This document shows positions 21,266 to 30,861 of a stretch of DNA of 64,000 nucleotides, piece after piece (the stretch's first letter is position 1; each line of letters opens with the position of its first letter). Source of the DNA: Sinorhizobium sp. 8-89 (GTDB lineage Bacteria > Pseudomonadota > Alphaproteobacteria > Rhizobiales > Rhizobiaceae); contig NZ_JASKLR010000004.1 in assembly GCF_030124325.1 (NCBI RefSeq), positions 335,483 through 399,482 of the forward strand. Reading direction: 5' to 3'. A model generated the notes under the pieces. It was not told where the DNA came from. It saw nothing but the letters and a program-made list of their open reading frames with translations, and made no database searches. Position numbers and translations under genes: made by a program.

Positions 21266-22279
21266 ATGGCCAGAATGACAATGATCGAGGCGGTGCGCAG
21301 CGGCATGGACGTTTCGATGGCGCGCGACGAGAACGTCGTCGTCTTCGGTGAGGATGTCGGCTATTTCGGCGGCGTTTTCCGCTGCACACAGGGACTCCAG
21401 GCGAAATACGGAAAGACCCGCTGTTTCGACGCGCCGATCAGCGAATCCGGCATCGTCGGCACCGCCATCGGCATGGCCGCCTACGGGCTGAAGCCCTGCG
21501 TCGAAATCCAGTTCGCCGACTACATGTATCCGGCCTACGACCAGATTACACAGGAGGCGGCGCGCATTCGCTACCGCTCGAACGGCGATTTCACCTGCCC
21601 GATCGTTCTGCGTATGCCGACCGGCGGCGGCATCTTCGGCGGCCAGACACACAGCCAGAGCCCGGAAGCGCTTTTCACCCATGTCTGTGGTTTGAAGGTC
21701 ATCGTGCCGTCGAACCCTTACGACGCCAAGGGGCTGCTGGTTTCGGCAATCGAGGATCCCGATCCGGTGATGTTCCTGGAGCCGAAACGGCTCTACAATG
21801 GCCCGTTCGACGGTCACCATGAACGTCCGGTGACGCCGTGGTCGAAGCATGAACTCGGCGACGTGCCGGAAGGGCACTATACGATCCCGATCGGCAAGGC
21901 CGAAATCCGCCGGAAGGGCTCGGCCGTCACCGTGATCGCCTATGGAACGATGGTGCATGTCGCGCTCGCTGCCGCGGAGGAAACCGGAATCGATGCGGAG
22001 GTGATCGACTTGCGCAGCCTGTTGCCGCTCGACCTCGATACGATCGTACAGTCAGTGACGAAGACCGGGCGCTGCGTCGTGGTGCACGAGGCGACGCTCA
22101 CATCGGGCTTTGGCGGCGAGCTCGTGTCCCTCGTTCAGGAGCATTGCTTCTATCATCTGGAAGCCCCTGTCATACGGGTCACCGGTTGGGACACACCCTA
22201 CCCGCACGCTCAGGAATGGGACTATTTCCCCGGCCCCGCGCGCGTCGGCCGCGCGCTCACCGAAGTGATGGAGGCCTGA
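21266..22279 (+). CDS. bkdA2: Branched-chain 2-oxoacid dehydrogenase E1 component, beta subunit
   Basis: A 337-residue E1-beta subunit, forming the alpha2-beta2 tetramer with BkdA1. NVVVFGEDVGYFGGVFRCT and FDAPISESGIVGTAIGMAAY are the family motifs (E in GEDVG and ISE contact TPP). ATG 21266 lies one base after the bkdA1 stop; longer in-frame starts would sit inside bkdA1. It ends two bases before bkdB. Confidence 0.96.
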   Translation: MARMTMIEAVRSGMDVSMARDENVVVFGEDVGYFGGVFRCTQGLQAKYGKTRCFDAPISESGIVGTAIGMAAYGLKPCVEIQFADYMYPAYDQITQEAARIRYRSNGDFTCPIVLRMPTGGGIFGGQTHSQSPEALFTHVCGLKVIVPSNPYDAKGLLVSAIEDPDPVMFLEPKRLYNGPFDGHHERPVTPWSKHELGDVPEGHYTIPIGKAEIRRKGSAVTVIAYGTMVHVALAAAEETGIDAEVIDLRSLLPLDLDTIVQSVTKTGRCVVVHEATLTSGFGGELVSLVQEHCFYHLEAPVIRVTGWDTPYPHAQEWDYFPGPARVGRALTEVMEA

Positions 22280-22281
22280 CG

Positions 22282-23562
22282 ATGGGCGAATTTATCATCA
22301 AGATGCCGGATGTCGGCGAAGGCGTCGCGGAGGCCGAACTTGTCGAATGGCACGTGAAGCCCGGCGACCCCGTACGCGAGGACATGGTGCTCGCCGCCGT
22401 CATGACCGACAAGGCGACCGTCGAGATCCCCTCGCCGGTCACCGGCAAGGTTTTGTGGCTTGGCGCCGAAATCGGCGACACGGTCGCGGTCAAGGCCCCG
22501 CTCGTCAGAATCGAGACCGCCGGCGAAGAGGGCGAAGCACCCCCGGACAGCGTTCCGGAGGCACTTGCCGAAGCCGTGCTGGACGAGCCCGTCGCCGTCT
22601 CTGCCCCGCCTGCGGCGAAAGCACCGCCAAAGCCTGAAAGGACCGAGCCAAAGCCGGCACCGGCGCTGCGCGAGGCGTTGGACGTTTCCAGGAAACCGCT
22701 CGCCTCGCCGGCCGTCCGGCTGCGCGCGAAGGACAGCGGCGTGGACCTCAGGCAGGTAACCGGCACCGGGCCTGCCGGCCGGATCACCCACGAGGACCTC
22801 GACCTTTTCCTGAGCCGCGGCGCCCGGCCTGCACCGGCGACAACCGGTCTCGTCCGCAAGACCGCGGTGGAGGAAATCAAGGTCACCGGCCTCCGGCGGC
22901 GCATCGCCGAAAAGATGACGCTTTCCACCTCGCGCATTCCCCACATCACCTATGTGGAGGAAGTGGACATGACCGCGCTCGAGGACTTGCGCGCGACGAT
23001 GAACCGCGACCGCAAACCCGATCAGCCGAAACTGACAGTCCTGCCTTTCCTGATGCGGGCGCTGGTTAAGACGATCGCCGACCAGGCGGGCGTCAACGCG
23101 ACCTTCGACGACGGCGCAGGAATCATTCATCGGCATGCCGCCGTGCACATCGGCATCGCCACCCAGACCCCCGCCGGCCTGACTGTTCCGGTCGTCCGCC
23201 ACGCCGAAGCGCGCGGAATCTGGGATTGCGCCGCCGAGTTGAACAGGCTGGCGGACGCCGCCCGCACCGGAACCGCAACTCGCGACGAGCTGACCGGCTC
23301 GACCATCACCATCAGCTCGCTCGGCGCGCTTGGCGGCATCGCCTCGACGCCGGTCATCAACCATCCGGAGGTCGCGATCGTCGGGGTCAACAAGATCGCG
23401 GTCCGTCCGGTTTGGGACGGGACGCAATTCGTGCCGCGCAAGATCATGAACCTTTCGTCAAGCTTCGATCACCGCGTCATCGATGGCTGGGATGCCGCGA
23501 CCTTCGTGCAGCGGCTGAAGACGCTGCTCGAAACGCCGGCGCTGATTTTCGTTGAAGGGTGA
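22282..23562 (+). CDS. bkdB: Branched-chain 2-oxoacid dehydrogenase E2 (dihydrolipoyl transacylase)
   Basis: A 426-residue E2 core protein. Residues 1-80 are one lipoyl domain with the lipoyl-lysine motif MTDKATVEIPSP; a Pro/Ala-rich linker follows; the peripheral subunit-binding domain SPAVRLRAKDSGVDLRQVTG is near residue 140; and the catalytic domain ends with LSSSFDHRVIDGWDAATF, containing the HRxxDG active site. ATG 22282 follows the bkdA2 stop directly. It transfers the acyl group to CoA. Confidence 0.96.
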   Translation: MGEFIIKMPDVGEGVAEAELVEWHVKPGDPVREDMVLAAVMTDKATVEIPSPVTGKVLWLGAEIGDTVAVKAPLVRIETAGEEGEAPPDSVPEALAEAVLDEPVAVSAPPAAKAPPKPERTEPKPAPALREALDVSRKPLASPAVRLRAKDSGVDLRQVTGTGPAGRITHEDLDLFLSRGARPAPATTGLVRKTAVEEIKVTGLRRRIAEKMTLSTSRIPHITYVEEVDMTALEDLRATMNRDRKPDQPKLTVLPFLMRALVKTIADQAGVNATFDDGAGIIHRHAAVHIGIATQTPAGLTVPVVRHAEARGIWDCAAELNRLADAARTGTATRDELTGSTITISSLGALGGIASTPVINHPEVAIVGVNKIAVRPVWDGTQFVPRKIMNLSSSFDHRVIDGWDAATFVQRLKTLLETPALIFVEG

Positions 23563-23569
23563 TGCGGTC

Positions 23570-24964
23570 ATGAAGGAAATTTCCTGCAAGCTTCTGGTGC
23601 TTGGTGCCGGTCCCGGCGGCTATGTCTGCGCCATCCGCGCGGGCCAGCTCGGCGTCGACACGGTCATCGTGGAAAAAGCAAAGGCCGGCGGCACCTGCCT
23701 CAATGTCGGCTGCATTCCTTCGAAGGCGCTGATCCACGCGGCCGAGGAATTCGACAAGCTACGCGCGGCGTCGTCGGGCAAGAATCCCCTCGGTCTGTCG
23801 CTGAGCGCGCCGGCGATCGACCTGGCGCAGACGGTCGCCTGGAAGGACGGCATCGTCGGACGGCTGAACGGCGGCGTGACAGGCCTGTTGAAAAAGGCAG
23901 GCGTTAAGGCGGTTGTCGGCGAGGCGCGCTTCGTCGACGGCAAGACCCTCGATGTCGAGACCGAGATCGGCCTGCAGCGCATTCGTGCCGAAACGGTCGT
24001 GATCGCCACCGGCTCAGCGCCGGTCGAACTTCCCGACCTGCCCTTCGGCGACAAGGTCATCTCCTCGACCGGAGCGCTGGCGCTGAAAGCGGTTCCGCCA
24101 ACGCTCGCCGTCATCGGCGGCGGCTATATCGGCCTGGAACTCGGCACCGCCTTCGCCAAGCTGGGCTCGAAGGTGACAGTACTCGAAGCCATGGACCGCA
24201 TCCTGCCGCAATACGACGCCGATCTTTCAAAGCCGGTGATGAAGCGCCTCGCCGAACTCGGCGTCGACGTCTTCACGCGCACCGCCGCCAAACGGCTCTC
24301 GGCGGATGGCCGCGGCCTGCTTGCGGAAGAAAACGGGCGCGCCTTCGAGGTACCTGCCGAAAAGGTCCTCGTGACGGTCGGGCGCAGACCCGTGACGGAG
24401 GGTTGGGGGATCGAGGAGATCGACATCGATCGCGTCGGAAAATTCATCCGCATCGACGACCAGTGCCGCACCTCCATGCGCGGTATCTACGCCATCGGCG
24501 ACGTCACCGGCGAGCCGATGCTCGCGCATCGCGCCATGGCGCAGGGCGAGATGGTCGCCGAGATCGTTGCCGGGCGTAAGCGGAGCTGGGACAAGCATTG
24601 CATCCCGGCCGTCTGCTTCACCGATCCGGAGATCGTCAGCGCCGGCCTCTCGCCGGACGAGGCCCGATCGACCGGCATCGAAATCAAGATCGGCCAGTTC
24701 CCCTTCCAGGCGAACGGCCGCGCCATGACGACGCTTTCAGAAGACGGCTTCGTCCGCGTCATCGCACGCGCCGACAACCACCTCGTGCTCGGCATCCATG
24801 CGGTCGGCCACGGCGTTTCGGAGCTCTCGGCGACCTTCGCGCTGGCGATCGAGATGGGCGCTCGTCTGGAAGACATTGCCGGCACGATCCACGCTCACCC
24901 GACCCAGTCGGAGGCCTTTCAGGAAGCGGCTTTCAAGGGATTAGGGCACGCGCTGCATATTTGA
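23570..24964 (+). CDS. lpdA: Dihydrolipoyl dehydrogenase (E3) of the branched-chain complex
   Basis: A 464-residue FAD disulphide oxidoreductase. The redox pair is in GGTCLNVGCIPSKALIHAAE, the NAD-binding motif is AVIGGGYIGLELGTAFAKLG, and the C-terminal catalytic His-Glu is in IHAHPTQSEAFQEAAF. I use ATG 23570; an in-frame TTG at 23552 would overlap bkdB. As the fourth gene of bkd it is the dedicated E3; rhizobia usually carry further lpd copies with the pyruvate and oxoglutarate complexes. Confidence 0.95.
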   Translation: MKEISCKLLVLGAGPGGYVCAIRAGQLGVDTVIVEKAKAGGTCLNVGCIPSKALIHAAEEFDKLRAASSGKNPLGLSLSAPAIDLAQTVAWKDGIVGRLNGGVTGLLKKAGVKAVVGEARFVDGKTLDVETEIGLQRIRAETVVIATGSAPVELPDLPFGDKVISSTGALALKAVPPTLAVIGGGYIGLELGTAFAKLGSKVTVLEAMDRILPQYDADLSKPVMKRLAELGVDVFTRTAAKRLSADGRGLLAEENGRAFEVPAEKVLVTVGRRPVTEGWGIEEIDIDRVGKFIRIDDQCRTSMRGIYAIGDVTGEPMLAHRAMAQGEMVAEIVAGRKRSWDKHCIPAVCFTDPEIVSAGLSPDEARSTGIEIKIGQFPFQANGRAMTTLSEDGFVRVIARADNHLVLGIHAVGHGVSELSATFALAIEMGARLEDIAGTIHAHPTQSEAFQEAAFKGLGHALHI

Positions 24965-24989
24965 GAGGCGGCCAGCGCCCTCGGCAGGG

Positions 24990-25187
24990 CGCCACGGCTG
25001 CCCCTCTCCGCGACCTTCTCCCCGCAAGCGGGGAGAAGGGGCAAGCCGCACCCACTCATTTCCCATCACCGCTCGGCTGCGGGCGGGAATATTCAATTGC
25101 AGCATCGTAGGGCCGAAGATCGAGGTACGACCTCGTCCCCTCTCCCCGCCTGCGAGGAGAGGGCTAGGATGAGGGGCAAAAAGCCCC
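24990..25187. repeat. Pair of GC-rich rhizobial palindromic repeats between convergent genes
   Basis: The first unit has a perfect 10-base stem CCTTCTCCCC (25014-25023) / GGGGAGAAGG (25030-25039) with loop GCAAGC. The second has CCCTCTCC (25138-25145) / GGAGAGGG (25156-25163), followed by a small GGGGC-AAAAA-GCCCC hairpin (25173-25187). The stems carry related CCTCTCC/GGAGAGG cores. They lie between the convergent lpdA and thiolase genes. They look like the RIME-type intergenic elements known from rhizobia, and may also stop transcription from both sides. Confidence 0.65.
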
Positions 25188-25194
25188 AAACGCC

Positions 25195-26376
25195 CTACTG
25201 CAACAGTTCCAGTCCGACCGCCGTCGCCTCGCCGCCGCCGATGCAGAGCGAGGCGATGCCGCGTTTGACGCCGTTCGCCCGCATTGCATTAAGCAGCGTT
25301 ACGACGATACGGGCGCCCGAGGCGCCGATCGGATGGCCGAGGGCGCAGGCGCCGCCATGGATGTTGACGATGTCGTCGGAGAGGCCGAGATCGCGGATCG
25401 CCGCCATAGCGACGACGGCAAAGGCCTCGTTGATCTCGTAGAGGCCGACGCTGCCTTTCTCCCAATTCAGCTTGTCGAGCAGCTTTTCAGTCGCGCCGAT
25501 CGGCGCGGTGGTGAACCAGGCCGGCTCCTGAGCATGGCCGACATGACCGGCAACGATCGCAAGCGGCGTCAGCCCGCGCCTTTCCGCTTCGCTCGCGCGC
25601 ATCAGGATCAGCGCCGCGGCGCCGTCGGAGATCGAAGAGGAGTTGGCGGCCGTGACGCTGCCGCCGTCGCGGAAGGCGGGCTTCAACTTCGGTATCTTCG
25701 CGGGATCGGCCTTGGTCGGCTGTTCGTCGCGCTCCAGGTTCGCACTCCCGCGCTTTCCACCATCGGTTATCGCCACGATCTCATCGGCAAAGGACTTGTC
25801 CTCCGCCGCTTTCAGCGCTCGTTCCAGAGAGCGCAGGGCGAAGGCGTCCTGATCGGCGCGCGAGAATTGATAGTGCTGAGCCGTGTCTTCGGCATAGGTC
25901 CCCATCAGCCGACCGGAATAGGCGTCCTCCAGCCCGTCGAGGAACATGTGGTCCTTGACCTCGCCGTGGCCGAGCCGGAAACCGCCACGGGCCTTGGGGA
26001 GCAGATAGGGGGCGTTGGTCATCGACTCCATGCCGCCGGCAGCGATCACCAACGCACTGCCGGAGAGAAGCGCGTCGTGACCGAGCATGAGCGCTTTCAT
26101 GCCGGAGCCGCAGACCTTCGAGACCGTGGTTGAAGGTGTTTCCTTTCCGAGCCCGGCGCCAAGTGCCGCCTGCCGCGCTGGATTCTGGCCGACGCCAGCC
26201 GGCAGGACATTGCCCATCAGGACCTCGTCGACCGCTTCGAGGTCGGCGCGTTCGAGCGCAGCCTTCAAGGCGATGGCACCGAGTTCCGGTGCCGTCAGGT
26301 CCTTCAGCCCTCCCTGAAAGGCCCCCATCGGCGTGCGCGCCGCCGAAACGATAACCACCGGATCGCGATTGCTCAT
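25195..26376 (-). CDS. Acetyl-CoA C-acetyltransferase (thiolase)
   Basis: A 393-residue thiolase. The nucleophilic Cys is in TVSKVCGSGMKALMLG (about residue 89), and the second site residues are in NIHGGACALGHPIGASGAR (His) and ASLCIGGGEATA (Cys), all intact. ATG 26376 follows AGGAGG. Biosynthetic thiolases of this length make acetoacetyl-CoA (for example for polyhydroxybutyrate), while related enzymes cleave beta-ketoacyl-CoAs. Its position next to bkd and close to the homogentisate genes, whose product is acetoacetate, fits a degradative role, but sequence alone does not decide. Confidence 0.92.
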   Translation of the reverse strand: MSNRDPVVIVSAARTPMGAFQGGLKDLTAPELGAIALKAALERADLEAVDEVLMGNVLPAGVGQNPARQAALGAGLGKETPSTTVSKVCGSGMKALMLGHDALLSGSALVIAAGGMESMTNAPYLLPKARGGFRLGHGEVKDHMFLDGLEDAYSGRLMGTYAEDTAQHYQFSRADQDAFALRSLERALKAAEDKSFADEIVAITDGGKRGSANLERDEQPTKADPAKIPKLKPAFRDGGSVTAANSSSISDGAAALILMRASEAERRGLTPLAIVAGHVGHAQEPAWFTTAPIGATEKLLDKLNWEKGSVGLYEINEAFAVVAMAAIRDLGLSDDIVNIHGGACALGHPIGASGARIVVTLLNAMRANGVKRGIASLCIGGGEATAVGLELLQ

Positions 26377-26515
26377 TCTGGTCCTCCTAAACGGCCGACG
26401 ATCGATCGAAGGACTATAGCGCCGGATTGGGGCGAGGCAACGCCCAGCCGACCGTTCCCCAAGAGAGAATCGAATCGGAGATAATCACGCGGGAAATCAG
26501 TATGTTACGGCCGTT

Positions 26516-26541
26516 GTGGCGCGTCCGGAAAGACGCGCCAC
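26516..26541 (-). terminator. Hairpin just past the purU stop
   Basis: A perfect 10-base stem GTGGCGCGTC / GACGCGCCAC with a six-base loop, starting nine bases after the purU stop. No long T-run follows on the minus strand, so intrinsic termination is only plausible. Confidence 0.45.
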
Positions 26542-26549
26542 AGGGGACA

Positions 26550-27434
26550 TCAGCCCATCCGCTCCGACGCGTAGGAGCCCGGGCTCGGCGGGAAGACGAC
26601 GACGCGGTTGCCGTTGATGAAGCAGCGGTGGTGGATGTGGGCGTGCACGGCCCGGGCCAGCACCTGGCTTTCGACGTCGCGGCCGATCGAGACATAGTCC
26701 TCGGCGCTCTGGGCATGGGTGATGCGGGCAATGTCCTGCTCGATGATCGGACCCTCGTCGAGATCGGCGGTGACATAATGCGCCGTCGCGCCGATCAGCT
26801 TGACGCCGCGCTCATAGGCCTGCTTGTAGGGGTTGGCGCCCTTGAAGCTCGGCAGGAAGGAATGGTGGATGTTGATGATCCGGCCCGACATCTTCTTGCA
26901 GAGCTGATCCGACAAGACTTGCATGTAGCGGGCGAGCACGATCAGTTCCGCGCCGCTCTGCTCGACGATCTCCATCAGCCGCGCTTCGGCCTGCGGCTTG
27001 TTCTCCTTGGTCACCTTGATGTGGTGGAAGGGGATGTCGTGGTTGACGACCACCTTCTGGTAGTCGAAGTGGTTGGAGACGACGCCGACGATGTCGATCG
27101 GGAGCGCGCCGATCTTCCAGCGGTAGAGCAGGTCGTTGAGGCAATGGCCGAAACGCGACACCATCAGGAGCACCTTCATGCGCTCCTCGGAATCGCGGAT
27201 CTCCATCGTCATCTCGAAACGCTTGATAACCGGCGCAAAGCCTTCGCGCAGTTCCTCCAGCTTCGCGCCTTCCTGACTGATGAAGGTGAGGCGCATGAAG
27301 AAAAGGCCCGTCTGGAGATCATCGAATTGCGAGCTATCGCTGATGTAACAGCCTTTTTCCGCAAGATAGCCTGTGATGGCAGCGACGATGCCGCGGGTGG
27401 ATTTGCAGGTGACGGTCAGCACATAGCTTTTCAT
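26550..27434 (-). CDS. purU: Formyltetrahydrofolate deformylase
   Basis: A 294-residue enzyme hydrolysing 10-formyl-THF to THF and formate, balancing one-carbon pools. Residues about 1-80 form an ACT domain (YVLTVTCKSTRGIVAAITGY); residues about 90-280 form the formyltransferase-fold domain with GRIINIHHSFLPSFKGANPY (catalytic His) and GATAHYVTADLDEGPIIEQD (catalytic Asp). It stands alone with about 170 bases on each side. In alphaproteobacteria some PurU paralogues are linked to C1 or methylated-amine catabolism; nothing here indicates that. Confidence 0.95.
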   Translation of the reverse strand: MKSYVLTVTCKSTRGIVAAITGYLAEKGCYISDSSQFDDLQTGLFFMRLTFISQEGAKLEELREGFAPVIKRFEMTMEIRDSEERMKVLLMVSRFGHCLNDLLYRWKIGALPIDIVGVVSNHFDYQKVVVNHDIPFHHIKVTKENKPQAEARLMEIVEQSGAELIVLARYMQVLSDQLCKKMSGRIINIHHSFLPSFKGANPYKQAYERGVKLIGATAHYVTADLDEGPIIEQDIARITHAQSAEDYVSIGRDVESQVLARAVHAHIHHRCFINGNRVVVFPPSPGSYASERMG

Positions 27435-27604
27435 CGATGGGTCTCTCGTTCTTGAGGTGTTTCCGGCGCCCCCTTATACGGGCAGTCACGCGAAAACTAG
27501 CGTGGCGATCTCAGCCCCGCCGATCCATTCGCGACATCGGCTGGACGGAACAGGTCACGACCAGCCACGCGGAGAGCTCCGCTATGGAGACTTGGGGACG
27601 CAGG

Positions 27605-28246
27605 CTAGGATTTTGCTCGATCGGGATGCGCGCTGACAAAGGCCTCGATCTGAGCACAGCGAGCGTCGATGGCGACGATCCTCGGGCAGGTCAAAAGATC
27701 GACGTCCCAGCGCCGTGCGTTGTAGACCTGCGGTACAAGGCAGAAATCCGCCATGGTCGGCCGGTCGCCATGGCAGAACTCCCCGGTCGAGGGGTGATCC
27801 AGCATACGCTCGACTGCAGCAAGGCCTTCGCCGATGAACTTCTTCATCCACGCCTGGCGTGCGGCCTCGCCGTCCCCGGCATTGGCCATGACGTAGGCAA
27901 TTACCCCGAGATTGCAGACAGGATGGATATCCATGGCGATGGCATAGGAAAGCGCACGCACCCTCTGCCTGCCGACCGCATCGGCCGGCAGGAAACCGCT
28001 GCCCTCCCTCGTCTCCGCCAGGTACTCGATGATCGCCAGCGACTGGGTAAAGCGTTCGCCATCGATATCGAGCACCGGCACCAGTCCCTGCGGATTGCGG
28101 GCGAGATGTTCCGGCCCGCGATGGGCTTTGGCGAGGAGATCGACCGGAACGGAGGCATAGGTCTCGCCGAGCTGGTTGAGCGCGATCCTCACGCGATAGC
28201 TCGCCGACGAGCGCCAGTAGTCGTAAAGAACGGTTTCGTTCGCCAC
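27605..28246 (-). CDS. maiA: Maleylacetoacetate isomerase (zeta-class glutathione S-transferase), GTG start
   Basis: A 213-residue glutathione-dependent enzyme that isomerises maleylacetoacetate to fumarylacetoacetate in tyrosine breakdown. The zeta-class signature YWRSSASYRVRIALN (SSCxWRVRIAL type) is at residues 10-24; NPQGLVPVLDIDG and ALAIIEYL-type SLAIIEYLAETR are the GSH-binding segments. The start codon is GTG 28246 behind GGGAGG. It is the last gene of hmgA-fahA-maiA, 30 bases after fahA. Confidence 0.94.
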   Translation of the reverse strand: MANETVLYDYWRSSASYRVRIALNQLGETYASVPVDLLAKAHRGPEHLARNPQGLVPVLDIDGERFTQSLAIIEYLAETREGSGFLPADAVGRQRVRALSYAIAMDIHPVCNLGVIAYVMANAGDGEAARQAWMKKFIGEGLAAVERMLDHPSTGEFCHGDRPTMADFCLVPQVYNARRWDVDLLTCPRIVAIDARCAQIEAFVSAHPDRAKS

Positions 28247-28276
28247 GGTTGCCTCCCGGCCGTTTACCTCGCCTCG

Positions 28277-29293
28277 TCAGGCCCGGTCGGATTTTTCGAC
28301 CGTCTGCTCGATGGCGCCGAAGATCGAATGACCGGTGCGGTCCTTCATCTCGATCCGGACCACATCGCCGAATTTGAGGAAGTTCGTCCTCGGCGCGCCG
28401 CTGTCGATCGTTTCGATCATGCGGATCTCGGCAATGCAGGAGTAGCCGGCCCCGCCGTCGGCGACCGGCTTGCCCGGCCCGCCGTCGAGCTTGTTGGAGA
28501 CGGTGCCGGAGCCGATGATCGTACCGGCCGAAAGCGGGCGGGTGCGGGCCGCATGGGCGATCAATTGCGGAAAGTCGAACGTCATGTCGACGCCGGCATT
28601 GGCGCGACCGAAGGGCTTGCCGTTGAGATCCACATGCAGCGGCAGGTGCAATTTGCCGCCATCCCAGGCATCGCTGAGTTCGTCGGGCGTCACCGCGACC
28701 GGCGAGAAAGCCGATGACGGCTTCGACTGATAGAAGCCGAAACCCTTGGCGAGTTCGGCGGGAATGAGGCCGCGCAGCGAAACGTCATTGACCAGCATGA
28801 CGAGGCGGATCGCCTTGCGCGCCTCGTCGAGGCTGGCGCCCATCGGCACGTCATCAACGATAACGGCGACTTCGCCCTCCATGTCGATGCCCCAGGCCTC
28901 GTCCGCCATTACGATCGGATCACGCGGCCCGAGAAAGCCGTCGGAGCCGCCTTGGTAGATCAGCGGATCGGTCCAGAAGCTCGCCGGCATCTCCGCGTTG
29001 CGCGCTTTCCTGACAAGCTCGACATGATTGACATAGGCGGAACCGTCCGCCCACTGGAAGGCACGGGGAAGCGGCGATGCAGCATCATGCTCGTGGAAAC
29101 GCATTGTCGGCTGGGACCCGGTCTCGATGCCTTCGGCGACGCGCGCGAGCCGCGGCCCCGCATGCGCCCAGTCGTCGAGCGCGGCCTGAAGCGTGCGGGC
29201 AATGTGGCCCACCTCGGAACAACGGGTCAGGTCTTTCGAGACCACGACGAGCTTACCGTCGCGGGTGGAATCTTTCAGCGTCGCGAGTTTCAT
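28277..29293 (-). CDS. fahA: Fumarylacetoacetase
   Basis: A 338-residue hydrolase splitting fumarylacetoacetate into fumarate and acetoacetate, the last step of tyrosine catabolism. EVAVIVDDVPMGASLDEARK and GSGTVSNKLDGGPGKPVADG are typical of the bacterial FAH family with its metal-binding acidic residues. I start at ATG 29293 (MKLATLKD); 21 further in-frame residues upstream have no recognisable homology. It sits between hmgA (84-base gap) and maiA. Confidence 0.93.
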   Translation of the reverse strand: MKLATLKDSTRDGKLVVVSKDLTRCSEVGHIARTLQAALDDWAHAGPRLARVAEGIETGSQPTMRFHEHDAASPLPRAFQWADGSAYVNHVELVRKARNAEMPASFWTDPLIYQGGSDGFLGPRDPIVMADEAWGIDMEGEVAVIVDDVPMGASLDEARKAIRLVMLVNDVSLRGLIPAELAKGFGFYQSKPSSAFSPVAVTPDELSDAWDGGKLHLPLHVDLNGKPFGRANAGVDMTFDFPQLIAHAARTRPLSAGTIIGSGTVSNKLDGGPGKPVADGGAGYSCIAEIRMIETIDSGAPRTNFLKFGDVVRIEMKDRTGHSIFGAIEQTVEKSDRA

Positions 29294-29377
29294 AGGCTGG
29301 TGTTTCCCGGTGTGTTCTGTTTGATCCGCGCCGGACGGCGCGGATTTGAAGAGCATGTCACGGATTGCAGCTGGAAG

Positions 29378-30739
29378 TCACTTGATTCCCGGCGTTCCGT
29401 CGAATTTCCGTTCGAGGCCGGCCCAGCAATCGATGTAGTCGTCCTGTAGCGTCTCCAGCTCGGCGGCGAACTTGGTCAATTGCTGCGGGAAACGGGTCTC
29501 GAACATGAAGGCCATGGTGTTGTCGAGCTTTACCGGCTTCAACTCTCCGTTCGACGCCTTCTCGAAACCGCTGGCATCGGGTCCATGCGCCAGCATCATG
29601 TTGTGCAGGCTCATGCCGCCCGGGACGAAGCCTTCCTCCTTGGCGTCATAGCGGCCAAGGATCAGCCCCATGAACTCGCTCATGATGTTGCGGTGATACC
29701 AGGGGGGACGGAAGGTGTGTTCGGCAACCAGCCACCGCGGCGGGAAGATGACGAAGTCGACATTGGCCGTGCCCGCCTCGCCCGAAGGCGCGGTCAGTAC
29801 GGTGAAGATCGACGGATCGGGATGGTCAAACAGGATCGCGCCGACCGGCGAGAAGGTCTTCAGGTCGTATTTATAGGGCGCGTAGTTGCCATGCCAGGCA
29901 ATGACGTCAAGCGGCGAATGGCCGATTTCGGTGACATGGAAGGAGCCGCACCATTTCACATGGACATGGCAGGGCATTTCCTTGTCTTCGTAAGCTGCAA
30001 CCGGGGTCTTGAAATCACGCGGGTTGGCGAGGCAATTGGCGCCGATCGGCCCGCGATCTGGCAGCGTGAACTTCGCGCCGTAGTTTTCGCAGATATAGCC
30101 ACGCCAGATCTTTTCCTCGCTGAGCCGAGTGACCTTGAACATCGTCCCGCGCGGCACCAGGCAGATTTCCGAAGGTTCCACGTCCATCTTGCCGAGTTCG
30201 GTGAAGACGCGGATCGCACCCGTCTCCGGCACGATCAGCAGTTCGCCATCGGCATTGAAGAAGTAATCGTCGACCATGTCGGCGTTGAAGGCATAGGTGT
30301 GGGCTGCCATCCCCGCCTGCGTCAGGACATCGCCGGCGGTCGTCATGGTGCGGATGCCTTCCAGGAAGTTCAGCTTCTCCGAAGGTGCCGGAAGCGGGCT
30401 CCAGCGCAATTGCCCGAGCGCCAGCGAATGCTGAGCTATGTGCGGCGCCGTCTTCCAATGCGGATAGTCGATCTTCTTGAAACGTCCGGTGTGCCTGACG
30501 CTCGGGCGAATGCGATAGAGCCAGGAGCGCTCGTTTGTGCCGCGCGGCGCAGTGAAGGGAGAACCGGAAAGCTGCTCGGCGTAGAGACCATATTCGCATT
30601 TTTGCGGACTGTTCTGCCCCTGGGGCAGAGCGCCCGGCAAGCCTTCGGTCTCGAAATCGTTGCCGAAGCCGGGCATGTAATTCAGCTCCTGCTCGTCCAG
30701 CGACGATGCGCCCGACTGCTTCTTTGCCTTCTCCAACAT
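29378..30739 (-). CDS. hmgA: Homogentisate 1,2-dioxygenase
   Basis: A 453-residue iron-dependent ring-cleavage dioxygenase opening homogentisate to maleylacetoacetate. [19 protein letters not shown] is the N-terminal hallmark, and the iron-ligand region [19 protein letters not shown] with the nearby ...HDP-type metal site supports activity. ATG 30739 has GGAGG eight bases upstream and gives the 453-residue length usual for rhizobial HmgA; a 23-residue in-frame extension is unlikely. It is first in hmgA-fahA-maiA and divergent from the MarR gene, whose probable operator lies between them. Confidence 0.96.
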   Translation of the reverse strand: MLEKAKKQSGASSLDEQELNYMPGFGNDFETEGLPGALPQGQNSPQKCEYGLYAEQLSGSPFTAPRGTNERSWLYRIRPSVRHTGRFKKIDYPHWKTAPHIAQHSLALGQLRWSPLPAPSEKLNFLEGIRTMTTAGDVLTQAGMAAHTYAFNADMVDDYFFNADGELLIVPETGAIRVFTELGKMDVEPSEICLVPRGTMFKVTRLSEEKIWRGYICENYGAKFTLPDRGPIGANCLANPRDFKTPVAAYEDKEMPCHVHVKWCGSFHVTEIGHSPLDVIAWHGNYAPYKYDLKTFSPVGAILFDHPDPSIFTVLTAPSGEAGTANVDFVIFPPRWLVAEHTFRPPWYHRNIMSEFMGLILGRYDAKEEGFVPGGMSLHNMMLAHGPDASGFEKASNGELKPVKLDNTMAFMFETRFPQQLTKFAAELETLQDDYIDCWAGLERKFDGTPGIK

Positions 30740-30812
30740 GACGCGGACCTCCATTTGCCTCCGGAGCGCCGCGCTCTCAGCAATTTCGCTTGAAAGCGGG
30801 CGCCCCACATAT

Positions 30813-30845
30813 TAGTTACAATCGTAACTATCGATTTTGTAACTA
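30813..30845. promoter_or_regulatory. Operator-like palindrome for the MarR regulator of hmgA
   Basis: TAGTTAC-AATC-GTAACTA (30813-30830) has perfect 7-base arms, and a third half-site GTAACTA repeats at 30839-30845. The array lies in the divergent hmgA/marR promoter region, 17 bases before the marR start. Its size and AT-rich palindromic form are typical of MarR operators. Confidence 0.65.
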
Positions 30846-30861
30846 TCAAGGACGGCCGATC

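Noticed and set aside
22144-22281. Extended bkdB start within bkdA2.
   Set aside because: The extra residues are an out-of-frame reading of bkdA2, and the lipoyl domain begins directly at ATG 22282.
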